Notes under the pieces: model-generated
Database searches by the model: none
What the model saw: the letters and a program-made list of their open reading frames with translations, nothing else
What the model was told of the DNA's origin: nothing
In this document: positions 16,629 through 26,083 of the stretch, in pieces
How positions within the stretch are numbered: the first letter of the stretch is position 1
Layout: the number at the start of each line of letters is the position of its first letter
Origin: Bradyrhizobium lupini
GTDB taxonomy: Bacteria; Pseudomonadota; Alphaproteobacteria; Rhizobiales; Xanthobacteraceae
DNA length: 64,000 bases
NCBI RefSeq assembly: GCF_040939785.1
Contig: NZ_CP162553.1
Location: 2,046,001 to 2,110,000 of the forward strand
Direction: 5' to 3'
Position numbers and translations under genes: made by a program

Positions 16629-16844
16629 GTGGATATTCGTGATTACCAACCGCAATTTGAGCAGATGTCCCTCGATGAGTTGTGGGCTCTCTACACCGAT
16701 GTCGATCAGATTCTCGCCGCGAGGATCGTTGCCAAAAAACAAGAACTCGACAGGCGACTCCAACAACTCCACCAAACTAATGGACCGGGCGGTTCATCAG
16801 AGCTCAATGTCCGCGCATCATCGTCGGGTCGCGACCGCCTCTGA
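16629..16844 (+). CDS. H-NS-like protein lacking the DNA-binding domain
   Basis: 71 residues. The segment MSLDELWALYTDVDQILAAR, IVAKKQELDRRLQQL is the N-terminal oligomerisation helix of rhizobial H-NS/MvaT-like proteins (MSLxELWxLHxxV..L..R...K..LE.RL). The family normally continues to a C-terminal DNA-binding loop with a P-K-Y-x-N/D-P core; here the frame runs into unrelated G/S-rich sequence (QTNGPGGSSELNVRAS). I see no DNA-binding part downstream. It is either a degraded gene or a truncated H-NS that could poison H-NS oligomers. Start GTG 16629 or ATG 16665. Confidence 0.5.
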   Translation: MDIRDYQPQFEQMSLDELWALYTDVDQILAARIVAKKQELDRRLQQLHQTNGPGGSSELNVRASSSGRDRL

Positions 16845-17021
16845 CAAGGGCGTCGCGCTTGCCGCACACTTAGCGCGCGAGCGAGGCTCCCCACCTAAGG
16901 TGATCGGGCCATCGATCAATGTCTGCCGGCGGTTGCTTCAGCTTGTGGCTGCAGGGGTCGTCCTGACAACAGACCAAAGAGACCGCGGCCGCGGAACCAG
17001 CTGATGTCATAGCCGGGAGCA

Positions 17022-17237
17022 ATGAAAATGCAAAACCACAGCATCGCCGACGTCAGCTGCGTTATTCTTCAATGCCTGGATGCGTATCAAGTCGCCGAGG
17101 TTGAACCGCTCGTGTTGAAGTGTTTCCCGGATATTGACCGCCATACGCTGTGGCAGGCGTACAACGTCGCCTTGGTGGCATACACGTCAGGCACAGGCCT
17201 CGAACACCAACGACAGCAAGCGGCAGCCGCGCAATAA
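17022..17237 (+). CDS. Small conserved-looking protein
   Basis: 71 residues: MKMQNHSIADVSCVILQCLD, AYQVAEVEPLVLKCFPDIDR, HTLWQAYNVALVAY. GGGAG lies 2 bases before the first ATG and 8 before the second (17028), which is probably the true start. The product looks like a small folded helical protein. I know similar short rhizobial sequences but no function. Confidence 0.5.
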   Translation: MKMQNHSIADVSCVILQCLDAYQVAEVEPLVLKCFPDIDRHTLWQAYNVALVAYTSGTGLEHQRQQAAAAQ

Positions 17238-17490
17238 CCGAATTTGGAAAATCGCTCGTGCCTGCGGCGTGCTAAGCACCGCAGGACCGAGCCGCATCAC
17301 AGATCAACAGGTGGCGTACCAGCGATCCGGAAACGGTAGCAGAGGCCAGGTGCCCGCGTTATCATTCGCGACCGCAGGCATGACGTCGATGGTTGTCCGC
17401 CCACTTGACCCCTCTCAGTAGGAGTGGAAGAGAGCCACGCACCAGGCGCACGCCCGCGACGATGGGAGCATTGACCGGAAGGCGTCCGGC

Positions 17491-17592
17491 TCAGATCACG
17501 CCCACAATGATCAAAACTCCGACCTCGACCAATAGGAGCGTACCTGTTGCTGCGGAGATGAAAAACAAATCACCCAATGACAGGAACTGCAT
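17491..17592 (-). CDS. 33-residue membrane microprotein
   Basis: ATG at 17592 follows GGGAGGGGAATC. The product MQFLSLGDLFFISAATGTLL continues LVEVGVLIIVGVI: one or two tightly packed hydrophobic stretches with acidic residues inside. The AT-rich island at 17721-17795 lies upstream on the same strand and may be its promoter. Confidence 0.5.
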   Translation of the reverse strand: MQFLSLGDLFFISAATGTLLLVEVGVLIIVGVI

Positions 17593-17720
17593 GATTCCCC
17601 TCCCGATTTGCCAAAGAAGCGGCCCCTACATCCTTTGGACGGCGTGAGCAGGGGCAGGATGATGGGGCCGCTTCCAAGGAGGTCCTTGACGCGTGCGTCC
17701 GGCGCCAAGCATTCGCATCC

Positions 17721-17795
17721 TAATCCAAATTTAAATCTCGTTCCATTATTTAATTTATTTAATTCGATTTATTTTTTGATATTTAATCGGCGCGG
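17721..17795. promoter_or_regulatory. AT-rich island with TTTAAAT motif
   Basis: About 70 bases that are nearly all A/T: aatttaaatctcgttccatt and then repeated ttaatttatttaatt. It shares ATTTAAATnTCGTTC with 13034-13048. It is upstream of the microprotein gene at 17592 on the minus strand. Confidence 0.45.
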
Positions 17796-18208
17796 CGAGC
17801 TATCTCTCTGCACGGCCGCGCCCGGCGGGCTCGGGCCTGACCTATATCGGGCGGCTGCCGCATGGGGTTGGAGGGTTGGTATCGAAGCACCGGAACCGCC
17901 GGTGCGGACGGCAGAAGCACCGGGTCAAGGTCAAGAACAGACAACACCCCCGATGTGCAGAGAGCTTTGAGCCTTCGAAGATCAGCGCTGTCGCCGAGCC
18001 CACGCGCTGGCTGGTTCGGTTGACTTAATTTTTATCGCGGCATGTCCGCTCAATCCTGAACAGCGTCAGGAAGCGTACGTTGATCGACGTCGCAGAAGAG
18101 CCCATCAACCGACGGCAAGCTGATCGCGTCTCAGCGGAAACGAAGGGCCCACACAACCTGATCGCGTACGCGCTTCAGCACTAGATTTTCTCGGTGCCTT
18201 CGCTGGCG
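17796..18208. other. No assignable gene
   Basis: GC-rich, no ribosome site with a credible frame. Confidence 0.35.
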
Positions 18209-18382
18209 TAGTTGATCCAACAATCGCCTTGGTAATCCGCTCATGGTCGCCCGAGGAATTAGCACAGCTTCTTGCGCTGTCCGATAGGACTGTGACCGCA
18301 AGCGAGATCGGCCACCGGTTAGGGCGCACGCCTGGCGGCCTACGGGTCGTTTGCAGCGCTTCCGCAAGCAGCAAGGTCGAGT
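18209..18382 (+). pseudogene. Frameshifted HTH (SANT-like) gene
   Basis: The DNA tccaacaatcgccttggtaa matches the opening SNNR of the HTH protein at 33957, but the frame shifts within the next ten codons. It then reads RSWSPEELAQLLALSDRTVT and ASEIGHRLGRTPGGL before degenerating. The intact relative has WSPEEEARLLALHDEGMTST. Confidence 0.6.
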
Positions 18383-18907
18383 AGGCCGCATTTGCGGACG
18401 TGTCTTCGCGCAAGGGGCGGGTTGGTCGTCGGTCCTGGCGATTAAACTCCCCGCCGCCCCTCCTGAAAGGGTGTGAAGACTAACCCGCTGCACTTGGGCT
18501 TCGCCGATGCAATCAAATCGCAGGTGTGCTGGTCGCCATCTCGATCCATTCACGCTCATCTTCATGGCGGGCCGACTGCACGCGTTGGTGTAGCGCCGCC
18601 CGCGAACTTGTCCCTGAGCCTGTTGTTTGCCGTCGACGGCCTGGAGCTGGGAGCGGTCCAGAAATGCGCCACCCCGTGTAGGTTCGCCGCGGCCGCGAAG
18701 GCCCGCAACGTTTGGCTTGGCTCGCATGGGATAGGTCGTGCGCGGATAAGCATACACGAAGCCCAGCAAGCGTCCGCGATGCTTGCATCCCACTTTCTCC
18801 TCGGTCTTTGGGCACAACTCAGGATGGCACCCGTAAATTTCCCAATGTCGCCCGCCTCGGACCGGCCCGAAGATCACGCCATGAAAATCTCGAAGCCAAA
18901 GGAATGA
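18383..18907. other. Competing long ORFs, no gene supported
   Basis: A plus-strand ORF at 18473-18907 and a minus-strand ORF at 18131-18991 overlap completely. Neither shows a ribosome site, a domain or biased composition that would decide. Confidence 0.35.
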
Positions 18908-19045
18908 AGCGACCTCGAACGCAAGAAGCTTTCGGCGATGATCCGCCGGCGGTACGGCGCGGCGGAAATCGCCACAGCTCTTCGCCGGCATGTCGGCTCA
19001 GTCAAGCGGATGGCGCGCGAAATGGGGTTACTTCTGAAAAAATGA
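18908..19045 (+). pseudogene. Small HTH protein fragment
   Basis: Open from a stop at 18907; it reads DLERKKLSAMIRRRYGAAEI, ATALRRHVGSVKRMAREMGL, LLKK. The pattern (short helix, AAEIATAL, recognition helix with SVKRMAREM) is that of the SANT/Myb-like mini-proteins elsewhere in the window. The front, usually including a WTPED motif, is missing. Confidence 0.4.
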
Positions 19046-19124
19046 CATCGAGGGAATTTCTTGAGTTTATTGCAAGAGATGAGAGGTAGCATCCAAGCGC
19101 CCTCCAGAGCGGCCGTTCGCTGCC

Positions 19125-20162
19125 GTGCACCACCGTGTTTGTCCGGACTTGCCTAAGCATGGTTGCCGCCGAATGTTCTGCTTTAACCTAAGAACTTCAC
19201 CCTTGATGCGGGCGACCTTAATGCGTGGGCATGCTGATGCACAGTGGGGCTGGTCCGGACTGGTCCGACTGGCCGGCTACGGACAAATGTATGATCCCGA
19301 CGCGGGACCGGGCGGCGCCTCTGAAGGTTTTCTGCTTAGCAATGACCAATTCAACGATTTGATGAGGGCTTTCCCTGGCCCTTCCCGCGACGGCCATGAG
19401 CTCGATATTCGCAAAGAGCTGGATGGGCTTCGCGAACTCATTCTGAAGGAAGACAAGCGCCTAGCTCAGCAACCAAGCCGGGCCCAGATTCACGCGGCGC
19501 TGGACCAATTCGCGTGCCTCGTATGCGAGTTTCTTAACTGCGCGCAGAAAGTTGACTTCGATTGGGTCGCTAAGAATCCGCCGATCGAACCCGCGGGTCC
19601 CCTGAGCCTCGCCTATTCCTTTCCAAGCCGATTGCGGGCGCTTGCAGGCAGCGCCAGGCAGGCAGGTAACGCTGAGCTTATCATGTTGGCCGATGCGGCC
19701 GACCGCCTCGCGCAATACCTTACCCTGCTGAACGAGCCCGCACAGCATAGGATCTTTCAGGATAAGACCTTTCGGGACTTCCCCAACCCGTGCCATTACG
19801 AGGTGCGGGAATTCGCTGATGCCGTGCGGATCGCCCAGCAACTCGAGCGTGCGACCCGAGGTGCGCTCGAAACCAGCAAAAAATGCGGCGGACCGCTCCC
19901 GCGGCCGATGCTGCTGTACGGCGTAATTTCCCTCGGGGAGCTAATCGAGCGCTACGGCGGCACATTTACCCACAATCCCTATTTGGGCTTAGAGTATAAG
20001 GGCACCCCCCAGACGGTCGCCGGACAGTTTGTGCTGAATTTTTTGCGAACCTGCGTTCCGTCCATCACCGCACCAAGTGTCTGCAGCCTGATGGCCGCCG
20101 CCATCGGACGGCGAAATCGCACCCGCGATCGCAAATCGGGGATCAGGCCCACGTTCTTCTAA
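19125..20162 (+). CDS. Hypothetical protein of phage cassette
   Basis: The frame is open for 345 codons. The convincing protein starts near residue 70 (LLSNDQFNDLMRAFPGPSRD) and runs through RALAGSARQAGNAELIMLAD and MLLYGVISLGELIERYGGTF to a basic end (IGRRNRTRDRKSGIRPTFF). It is helical and soluble. Similar proteins occur in rhizobial islands, in my recollection, beside DNA methylase and terminase genes, as here. The true start is unresolved; the first 65 codons have no support. Function unknown. Confidence 0.5.
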   Translation: MHHRVCPDLPKHGCRRMFCFNLRTSPLMRATLMRGHADAQWGWSGLVRLAGYGQMYDPDAGPGGASEGFLLSNDQFNDLMRAFPGPSRDGHELDIRKELDGLRELILKEDKRLAQQPSRAQIHAALDQFACLVCEFLNCAQKVDFDWVAKNPPIEPAGPLSLAYSFPSRLRALAGSARQAGNAELIMLADAADRLAQYLTLLNEPAQHRIFQDKTFRDFPNPCHYEVREFADAVRIAQQLERATRGALETSKKCGGPLPRPMLLYGVISLGELIERYGGTFTHNPYLGLEYKGTPQTVAGQFVLNFLRTCVPSITAPSVCSLMAAAIGRRNRTRDRKSGIRPTFF

Positions 20163-20188
20163 GTGCATTCTGCGCGCCTCCCGCCAAT

Positions 20189-21568
20189 ATGCCGACAGGC
20201 ATATCGCACACGGAGGCCCTCTTGGAGAACTACACCCGACCAACCAATGGCGATGCACTTCGCCACGATTTGAAAGCCGTTCCCGTTCGGATCGGCGACC
20301 TCAAGCCGCCGCCCGGCAACCAAACCCGTCGCCACCCCAAGCGACAAATCGATACGCTGGCGACAAGCTTGGGCCAGTACGGTCAAGTTCTTCCCATTCT
20401 CGTTGACGCGATGCTACGGGTGATAGCGGGATGGGCGGTCGTTGCAGCGGCCGCGCAGATCGGTCTGGATCATGTCCTCGCCGTCACCATTACCGATCTC
20501 AGCGAGGCTCAGCTGCGAATGCTGAGGCTTATGCTCAACCGCGTAACTGAAGAGGCCACTTGGGACGTCCAAGCTCTGCGTCTCGAATTGAGTGAGCTCC
20601 TGACGATCGAGCCACAGATCGACCTGCAACTAACCGGATTTTCGATGGGAGAACTCGACGTCGCGGCGTCCGATTCAGAAGATTGGGAAGATGACTTGCC
20701 CGCACCCGATGCCGAGCCACCAATCACCAAACCCGGCGATCTCTGGGCACTCGGCGATGAGCACCGCATACTCTGCGCCGATGCAAGAAATGACGAAAGT
20801 TACCGTCGGCTCCTGGACGATGAGTTGGCAGACATGGCGTTCGCGGATGCGCCGTACAACCAGAGAATCGATGGCCACGTATCTGGCAAGGGGAGAATCA
20901 CCCATGCCGAGTTTGCGATGGCATCCGGCGAGATGTCGACGACTGAATTCGAGGCGTTCTTAGCGACGAGCTTTGCCCTGCTCGCTGCCTTCACCAGAGA
21001 CGGCGCCATCCATTTCCTTTGCATGGACTGGCGCGGGATCGAACCGCTGCTGGCCGCCGCCACTCCCATCTACACGGAAATGAAAAACCTGTGCGTTTGG
21101 GCCAAGACAAACCCCGGCATGGGATCATTGTATCGGTCCGGGCATGAGCTCATCTTCGTGTTCAAAAAGGGCCGCGCGCCACATATCAATAACGTGCGGT
21201 TAGGGCAAGACGGCCGAAATCGCTCGAACGTGTGGAGCTATCCCAGCCAAAACACCTGGACAAATTCGGCCAAGGGCAAGCTCTCGCTGCACCCGACCGT
21301 CAAGCCAGTCGCCCTGGTGGCCGACGCGATTCGTGACTGCACCAACGAGCACGACATCGTGCTCGATCCGTTCGGCGGCGCCGGCACGACGCTGATCGCC
21401 GCAGAACGGACCCGGCGGCGAGCGCGGCTGATTGAGATCGAACCTCGCTATGTGGATGTCGCGATCAAGCGCTGGCAGCATCTAACTGGCAAGACGGCGG
21501 TGCACGCCGAGACCGGCGCGCCGTTCGGGCAAACCAGCACCGCTGACCTGGAGCGCAGCCGTGGTTAA
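20189..21568 (+). CDS. ParB-like / DNA methyltransferase fusion
   Basis: 459 residues. Residues 30-130 form a ParB/Spo0J-type N-terminal domain (IDTLATSLGQYGQVLPILVD, VIAGWAVVAAAAQIGL). The second half is a beta-class N6-adenine or N4-cytosine DNA methylase. Catalytic motif IV appears as MAFADAPYN, and the SAM-binding motif I as DPFGGAGTTLIAAER near the C-terminus after HPTVKPV. Motif IV is normally DPPY; here it is DAPY. Such fusions are common in prophages and islands of alphaproteobacteria. The end overlaps the next gene by 8 bases, so it opens an operon. Confidence 0.85.
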   Translation: MPTGISHTEALLENYTRPTNGDALRHDLKAVPVRIGDLKPPPGNQTRRHPKRQIDTLATSLGQYGQVLPILVDAMLRVIAGWAVVAAAAQIGLDHVLAVTITDLSEAQLRMLRLMLNRVTEEATWDVQALRLELSELLTIEPQIDLQLTGFSMGELDVAASDSEDWEDDLPAPDAEPPITKPGDLWALGDEHRILCADARNDESYRRLLDDELADMAFADAPYNQRIDGHVSGKGRITHAEFAMASGEMSTTEFEAFLATSFALLAAFTRDGAIHFLCMDWRGIEPLLAAATPIYTEMKNLCVWAKTNPGMGSLYRSGHELIFVFKKGRAPHINNVRLGQDGRNRSNVWSYPSQNTWTNSAKGKLSLHPTVKPVALVADAIRDCTNEHDIVLDPFGGAGTTLIAAERTRRRARLIEIEPRYVDVAIKRWQHLTGKTAVHAETGAPFGQTSTADLERSRG

Positions 21569-21974
21569 CTCATCGAAAGGCGTCGGCTACGGCAGCCCGC
21601 CCCTACATAGCCGTTTCAAGCCAGGGCAATCCGGAAACCCGCGCGGTCGGTCGAAAGGCAGCTTGAATTTTGCCACCGACCTGAAAACCGTCCTATTGGC
21701 CCCGGTCGCGCTCAACGACGGTGGCAGATCCCGACGCGTCACCACGCAAAAGGCGGCATTGCTTCGCTTGCGGGAAAAGGCGCTCAAAGGCGACGTCAGG
21801 GCGCTCGACAAATTGCTCTCCTACGCGATGGCCATGAGCGGCAGCGCCGAGGAGGACGCCACCAAAAGCCCCTCCGTCGACGATCAGGCCATTCTGGAGG
21901 CATTCAGACAGCACATCTTGGCTGATGCGACCGCTGCGGCTCCGCCCAAGCGCGACGGGGAGGACGCCACATGA
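21561..21974 (+). CDS. DUF5681 protein, possible small terminase
   Basis: 137 residues, GTG start overlapping the methylase. The conserved opening FKPGQSGNPRGRSKGSLNFA is the signature of DUF5681, which regularly precedes terminase large-subunit genes in alphaproteobacterial phages. This suggests a small-terminase or DNA-recognition role; that is inference from position. The middle (TQKAALLRLREKALKGDVRA) is helical. It overlaps the terminase gene by 4 bases. Confidence 0.75.
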   Translation: MVNSSKGVGYGSPPLHSRFKPGQSGNPRGRSKGSLNFATDLKTVLLAPVALNDGGRSRRVTTQKAALLRLREKALKGDVRALDKLLSYAMAMSGSAEEDATKSPSVDDQAILEAFRQHILADATAAAPPKRDGEDAT

Positions 21975-23410
21975 TGCCGGTGGTGGCGGCGCTGCTGCGA
22001 ACGGATCTGCGTTATTTCATCCAAAGGGCCTTCGCGACTGTTTTTCCGGGCAGCCAATATCTGCCGAACTGGCACGTCGATGCGATCGCCCATCAGCTCA
22101 TGCGCGTCCACGACGGCGATTGCCGTCGGCTCCTCATCAACCAGCCGCCGCGGTCGCTCAAATCGCTCTCAGTCTCGGTCGCGTTCGTCGCCTGGTGGCT
22201 GGGCCACGAGCCCAGCCGCCGCATCATCGTGGTCAGCTACGCCAGCGAACTATCCGCCGAGTTGCACCGCCAGTTCAGAATGGTAATCGAATCGGCCTGG
22301 TATCGAGAGCTGTTTCCGGCCATGCGCCCGGCCAAGGACACCGGCACCGAACTCGTGACTACGGCCGGGGGCAGCCGCTACGCCACCACGGTCGGGGGCA
22401 CGCTAACCGGTCGAGGCGCGGACCTCATCGTCATCGATGATCCGCTCAAGGCGGAGGAGGCCATGTCGGAGCCTGGGCGCAATCGCGTCACCGATTGGTT
22501 TGGCGGCACCTTGGTATCGCGATTGAACGATAAGGAGACTGGCCGCATCGTCGTGGTGATGCAGCGCCTGCACGAAGACGATCTCGCCGGTCATCTGTTG
22601 CAAGCGGGCGGCTGGCATCACCTTGATCTGCCCGCCACTGCCACCGAAGATAGCGACATCGCCATCGGCAACGATCGCGTTTTTCGCCGGCGCACTGGGG
22701 ACCTCTTGCACCCGCGGCGCGAAAGCAAGCTGGTGCTGGACCGGATCAAGGCCGAAATCGGCAGCCTGCAATTCTCCGCGCAATACCAGCAACGGCCGGT
22801 CCCACTCGAGGGCAATCTGATCAAGCGCGACTGGTTTCGCTGGTTCGATCAACTGCCCGCGGCTGGCCCATCCGGCTATGTTGTGCAGAGCTGGGACACC
22901 GCCATGATGACCGGAAAGGCCAACGATTACTCGGTCTGCACCATCTGGCGCATGATCAAGAATGACTACTACCTCGTCGATCTCTACCGCGGGCGACACC
23001 AATATCCGGACCTCCGGCGCGCCGTGGCCGCCCTGGCCACAAAATATCACGCGGACGCGGTTTTGGTCGAGGACGCCGGCCCCGCCATCGCGATGTTGCA
23101 GGACCTGCAACGCGACACACCGGACGGCATGCCGCGCCCGATTGGCATCAAGCCCGAAGGCAGCAAGGCCGATCGCATGGCGGCACAATCCTTCCGGATC
23201 GAGGCCGGACAAGTGCATCTGCCCACAGATGCGCCCTGGCTGGACGACTATTTGCTGGAGCTGCTGGCGTTTCCCCACGGCAAGCACGACGACCAGGTCG
23301 ACAGCACCTCGCAATTTTTGAGATGGGCGGGCAACCATCCGATGTTCGATGACGTCCAGCTCAACATCATTTCGGTCGGCCGAGAGGGTTATGGCTACGG
23401 CTTTCCATGA
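21971..23410 (+). CDS. terL: Phage terminase large subunit
   Basis: 479 residues, complete. The ATPase domain has a Walker A-like motif (NQPPRSLKS, about residue 58) and Walker B (LIVIDDPL, about 153). The C-terminal RNase H-like nuclease has its acidic residues in QSWDTAMM, VEDAGPAIAM and HDDQVDSTSQ. Type matches the Terminase_6/17-like group (YQQRPVPLEGNLIKRDWF). The enzyme would cut and pump phage DNA into capsids, but no portal or capsid gene is visible within the window. Confidence 0.93.
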   Translation: MMPVVAALLRTDLRYFIQRAFATVFPGSQYLPNWHVDAIAHQLMRVHDGDCRRLLINQPPRSLKSLSVSVAFVAWWLGHEPSRRIIVVSYASELSAELHRQFRMVIESAWYRELFPAMRPAKDTGTELVTTAGGSRYATTVGGTLTGRGADLIVIDDPLKAEEAMSEPGRNRVTDWFGGTLVSRLNDKETGRIVVVMQRLHEDDLAGHLLQAGGWHHLDLPATATEDSDIAIGNDRVFRRRTGDLLHPRRESKLVLDRIKAEIGSLQFSAQYQQRPVPLEGNLIKRDWFRWFDQLPAAGPSGYVVQSWDTAMMTGKANDYSVCTIWRMIKNDYYLVDLYRGRHQYPDLRRAVAALATKYHADAVLVEDAGPAIAMLQDLQRDTPDGMPRPIGIKPEGSKADRMAAQSFRIEAGQVHLPTDAPWLDDYLLELLAFPHGKHDDQVDSTSQFLRWAGNHPMFDDVQLNIISVGREGYGYGFP

Positions 23411-23462
23411 TCGGTCACCGGGCAACATCGAGAGTTTCTCCAGAACGAAGCCAATCGCAAAT

Positions 23463-23849
23463 CTACACACGCGCTGAGCTTAGCGATCGAAACGCGCGCT
23501 TCTGCGCGGCCAGCGCGCTGCGCTCGTAGCGCTCAAGCGCCTCGAGCCGGCGCGCGACGTCTCCAACCGGGTCCCCACCGAGGGCGGCCAACAGCGCGTG
23601 GCGGACCAGTCGCACGCGCCATAGCTCGCACTTGGCATCCGCAACCGCGGCGGCCGTTTCGGGTCCAATCTCACAGCCGAGGCCCGCGCGAATTGCAGCT
23701 GCAAAGGTCGGCGCATCCGGCTTGCAACTCGTGGCGAGTCCGTGGCGCAACGCGTTGCGGCTGGACCTCACCTTTCCGGGCATCGTTCTCGGTCCGGTGC
23801 TGCGCTTGGCGTTGGCGCGATTGGCTTCGATTTGTCGAATTGACGTCAT
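23463..23849 (-). CDS. Island-associated hypothetical protein
   Basis: The start at 23849 (MTSIRQIEANRANAKRSTGP) has GAGGAG 9 bases upstream. The N-terminus R.IEANRANA..STGPRT..GK..S..NA..HGL is a well-known opening in rhizobial and other bacterial islands, function unknown. The rest (ELWRVRLVRHALLAAL, RRLEALERYERSALAAQKRA) is helical. It runs against the phage cassette, between terminase and exonuclease. Confidence 0.7.
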   Translation of the reverse strand: MTSIRQIEANRANAKRSTGPRTMPGKVRSSRNALRHGLATSCKPDAPTFAAAIRAGLGCEIGPETAAAVADAKCELWRVRLVRHALLAALGGDPVGDVARRLEALERYERSALAAQKRAFRSLSSARV

Positions 23850-24096
23850 CTCCGAGCTCCTCGACCGGGGCGGGTTGCAGCCCCCGAAAGCTCGCTCCAA
23901 GACTTTGAGACATCAAGCATTTTTGGACACAACGAACCGCAAATTCGCTGCAGAAAGGACTGGCATTCCCGCGCAAAAGGAGCGTCACTAATGGGACGGG
24001 GTGTTGACCGTTAGCCCCGGTATCTCTCCTCGCCGGTGCGGGGCTTTTGGTGGTGGTGCGGCGGCAAGCCGCGTTTGCCAAACCAAGGAGAGACCG

Positions 24097-24957
24097 GTGA
24101 CCCTGATTGCAACCGATGGCGCCGAGGCGCCACATCGCATCGTCAAGTTCGACCCCATTGACCGCCGCGCGTTTATCGGCGGCTCGGATGCCCGCATCAT
24201 CATGGGCAATGATCAGGACGATCTCACGCGGCTGTGGCGCGAAAAGCGCGGCGAGATCGCGCCGCAAGATTTTGCGCACAACCTCATCGTCCAGCTCGGC
24301 AGCGTGACCGAAGACCTCAACCGCAGCTGGTACCAGCGCGCGTCGGGCGTGACTATTACGGATATTCAGAAGCGGATTCGCCATCCCGTCCACAGCTGGA
24401 TGGCGGCCACCCTCGATGGCATCGTCGCAGAAACCGGCGCGGTGTTCGAGGCCAAGTTCATGCTGCCCTGGGCCTTCACCGAGGAGGCCGCGGCCGACAA
24501 ACACATGGCGCAGCTGCAGCACAACATGTGGGTGATCGCCGCCCGTTCGGCCGTGCTGTCGATCATCACCGGCGGCGGCAAATGGGTCGAGCTCACGGTG
24601 CATGCCGATCCGCTCTACCAGCATCTGCTGCTCACGGCCGAAAAGAAGTTCTGGCGCAGCGTGCAGAGCGGCGAGCCGCCGCTCCTGTTCGGGATCGAGA
24701 CGCCGCGGCCGCGGCTGGCCGCCGTCAAGGTCGTCGACATGACCGCATCCAATCTGTGGGCGGAGTGCGCGGCGACCTATCTGCGCACCCGCGATGCCCA
24801 TGGCGAGCACGAATTGGCCAAGACCGAGCTCAAGAAGCTGCTGCCCGAGGACGCCAAGGAAGCGTTCGGCCACGGCGTTCGCGCCAAGCGATCCAAAGCC
24901 GGCGCGATCAGCTTTGATCCGGTTGAGATGGAGCGCGTCCATGCACCAGGCCAGTGA
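24097..24957 (+). CDS. YqaJ-like viral exonuclease
   Basis: GTG start at 24097 with AAGGAG 8 bases upstream; the frame is open to 24001 but unsupported. YqaJ/lambda-exonuclease fold motifs: [16 protein letters not shown]-like [28 protein letters not shown], and the catalytic E-x-K ([10 protein letters not shown]). It degrades one strand of double-stranded ends to give single strands for an annealing protein. The partner annealing gene follows with a 17-base overlap, so the two form a recombination pair. Confidence 0.85.
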   Translation: MTLIATDGAEAPHRIVKFDPIDRRAFIGGSDARIIMGNDQDDLTRLWREKRGEIAPQDFAHNLIVQLGSVTEDLNRSWYQRASGVTITDIQKRIRHPVHSWMAATLDGIVAETGAVFEAKFMLPWAFTEEAAADKHMAQLQHNMWVIAARSAVLSIITGGGKWVELTVHADPLYQHLLLTAEKKFWRSVQSGEPPLLFGIETPRPRLAAVKVVDMTASNLWAECAATYLRTRDAHGEHELAKTELKKLLPEDAKEAFGHGVRAKRSKAGAISFDPVEMERVHAPGQ

Positions 24958-26083
24958 GCATATCGGGGCGATCGCAGCGGCCTTGGCCCGCGCGCAAGCC
25001 GAACTGACCAATCCGGAAAAGACCCTGACCGCGCAGATCCGCTCGCCGTTCCTGCGCGACGACGACCGCACCTTTCGTTATGCCTCGCTGGCGAGCGGCC
25101 TCGACATCGTGCGCAAGACCTTGAGCCAGCAGGAGATCGCCGCCATCCAGAGCACCCGGGTCGAGGCCAGCACCGGCCACATTCACCTCACCACCCTGCT
25201 CGCCCATTCCTCCGGCGAGTGGATCTCCTCGGACTGGCCGGTCTGCGCCGCACGGGACATCGAGGCGCCGCATCGCATGGGCGCGGCGCTCACCTACGCC
25301 CGACGCTACGCCCTGTTCGCGCTGGTCGGGATTGCCGGCGAGGATGATCTGGACGCCCCGGATGCGGCCGCTGGTCCCCCCGCACCACCTAACCCCAAGG
25401 CCTCGCCCGGCAAGGGCGCTCTCAACCGTGCCCCGGTGCTGCGGCCGGGCGAGTCCGCCGCACTCCGGGAGCAGCTATTGCGCCAGCTCGAAGCGCTGCC
25501 TGCCAGCACCGATCTGCTCAGCTGGGCCATGGCGAGCCTCCCGCTCAAGAACAGCCTGCAGGAGCCGGATGCCCGGCAGGTCGAGGCAGCTTATCAGGCC
25601 AAGCTTGAGGACGCTGGCCGTGCTCAGGCCGAGCAGACGGCCGACTTGATTGGCACGCCAAGCCTGCCAACAGCGCCTGCTGCTGACGCCGAGGCCGCGC
25701 TGCAGCCAGCGCTACCCGAGGCCGGGCTCGCCTATCCCAAGGAGCCGTCCCGCAAACGCAGCAAGACGCACCTGTTGTTTGTTAGGGGGCAGCCCTGCCT
25801 GGTGTGCCGGCAAACCCCGTGCGATGCCCATCACCTAAAATTCGCCCAAGCCAGGGCGCTGGGACGCAAGGTCAGCGATGAGTTCACTGTCCCCCTGTGC
25901 CGCACCCATCACCACGAGCTGCATCAGCACGGCAACGAGCGGGCGTGGTGGGCGAACCTGCAGATCGCACCGCTGCCGGTCGCCCACGATCTGTGGGCCG
26001 CGAGCCCGGTCCACGGTCCGGCCGAGGCCATCGTCAAGACTGCGCCGCTTGCCGCAAAACTGGGTTCGGAGGCCGCCGGATGA
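24941..26083 (+). CDS. ERF annealing protein with C-terminal HNH-like domain
   Basis: 380 residues from ATG 24941 ([20 protein letters not shown]). Residues 15-135 are an ERF domain ([23 protein letters not shown]-type [40 protein letters not shown]). A proline-rich linker follows. Residues 285-345 carry a zinc/HNH-like module ([36 protein letters not shown]) like DUF968. This joins single-strand annealing with a putative nuclease or DNA-binding module. It overlaps both neighbours. Confidence 0.85.
   Translation: MHQASEHIGAIAAALARAQAELTNPEKTLTAQIRSPFLRDDDRTFRYASLASGLDIVRKTLSQQEIAAIQSTRVEASTGHIHLTTLLAHSSGEWISSDWPVCAARDIEAPHRMGAALTYARRYALFALVGIAGEDDLDAPDAAAGPPAPPNPKASPGKGALNRAPVLRPGESAALREQLLRQLEALPASTDLLSWAMASLPLKNSLQEPDARQVEAAYQAKLEDAGRAQAEQTADLIGTPSLPTAPAADAEAALQPALPEAGLAYPKEPSRKRSKTHLLFVRGQPCLVCRQTPCDAHHLKFAQARALGRKVSDEFTVPLCRTHHHELHQHGNERAWWANLQIAPLPVAHDLWAASPVHGPAEAIVKTAPLAAKLGSEAAG

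Noticed and set aside
18131..18991. 286-codon minus-strand ORF with several cysteines
   Set aside because: It overlaps a plus-strand ORF and the HTH fragments that are readable in other frames. The cysteines do not form a known pattern, and no ribosome site is seen.
22403..25071. Two long minus-strand ORFs (22403-23470 and 23671-25071)
   Set aside because: Antisense to the terminase and YqaJ genes; no motifs.
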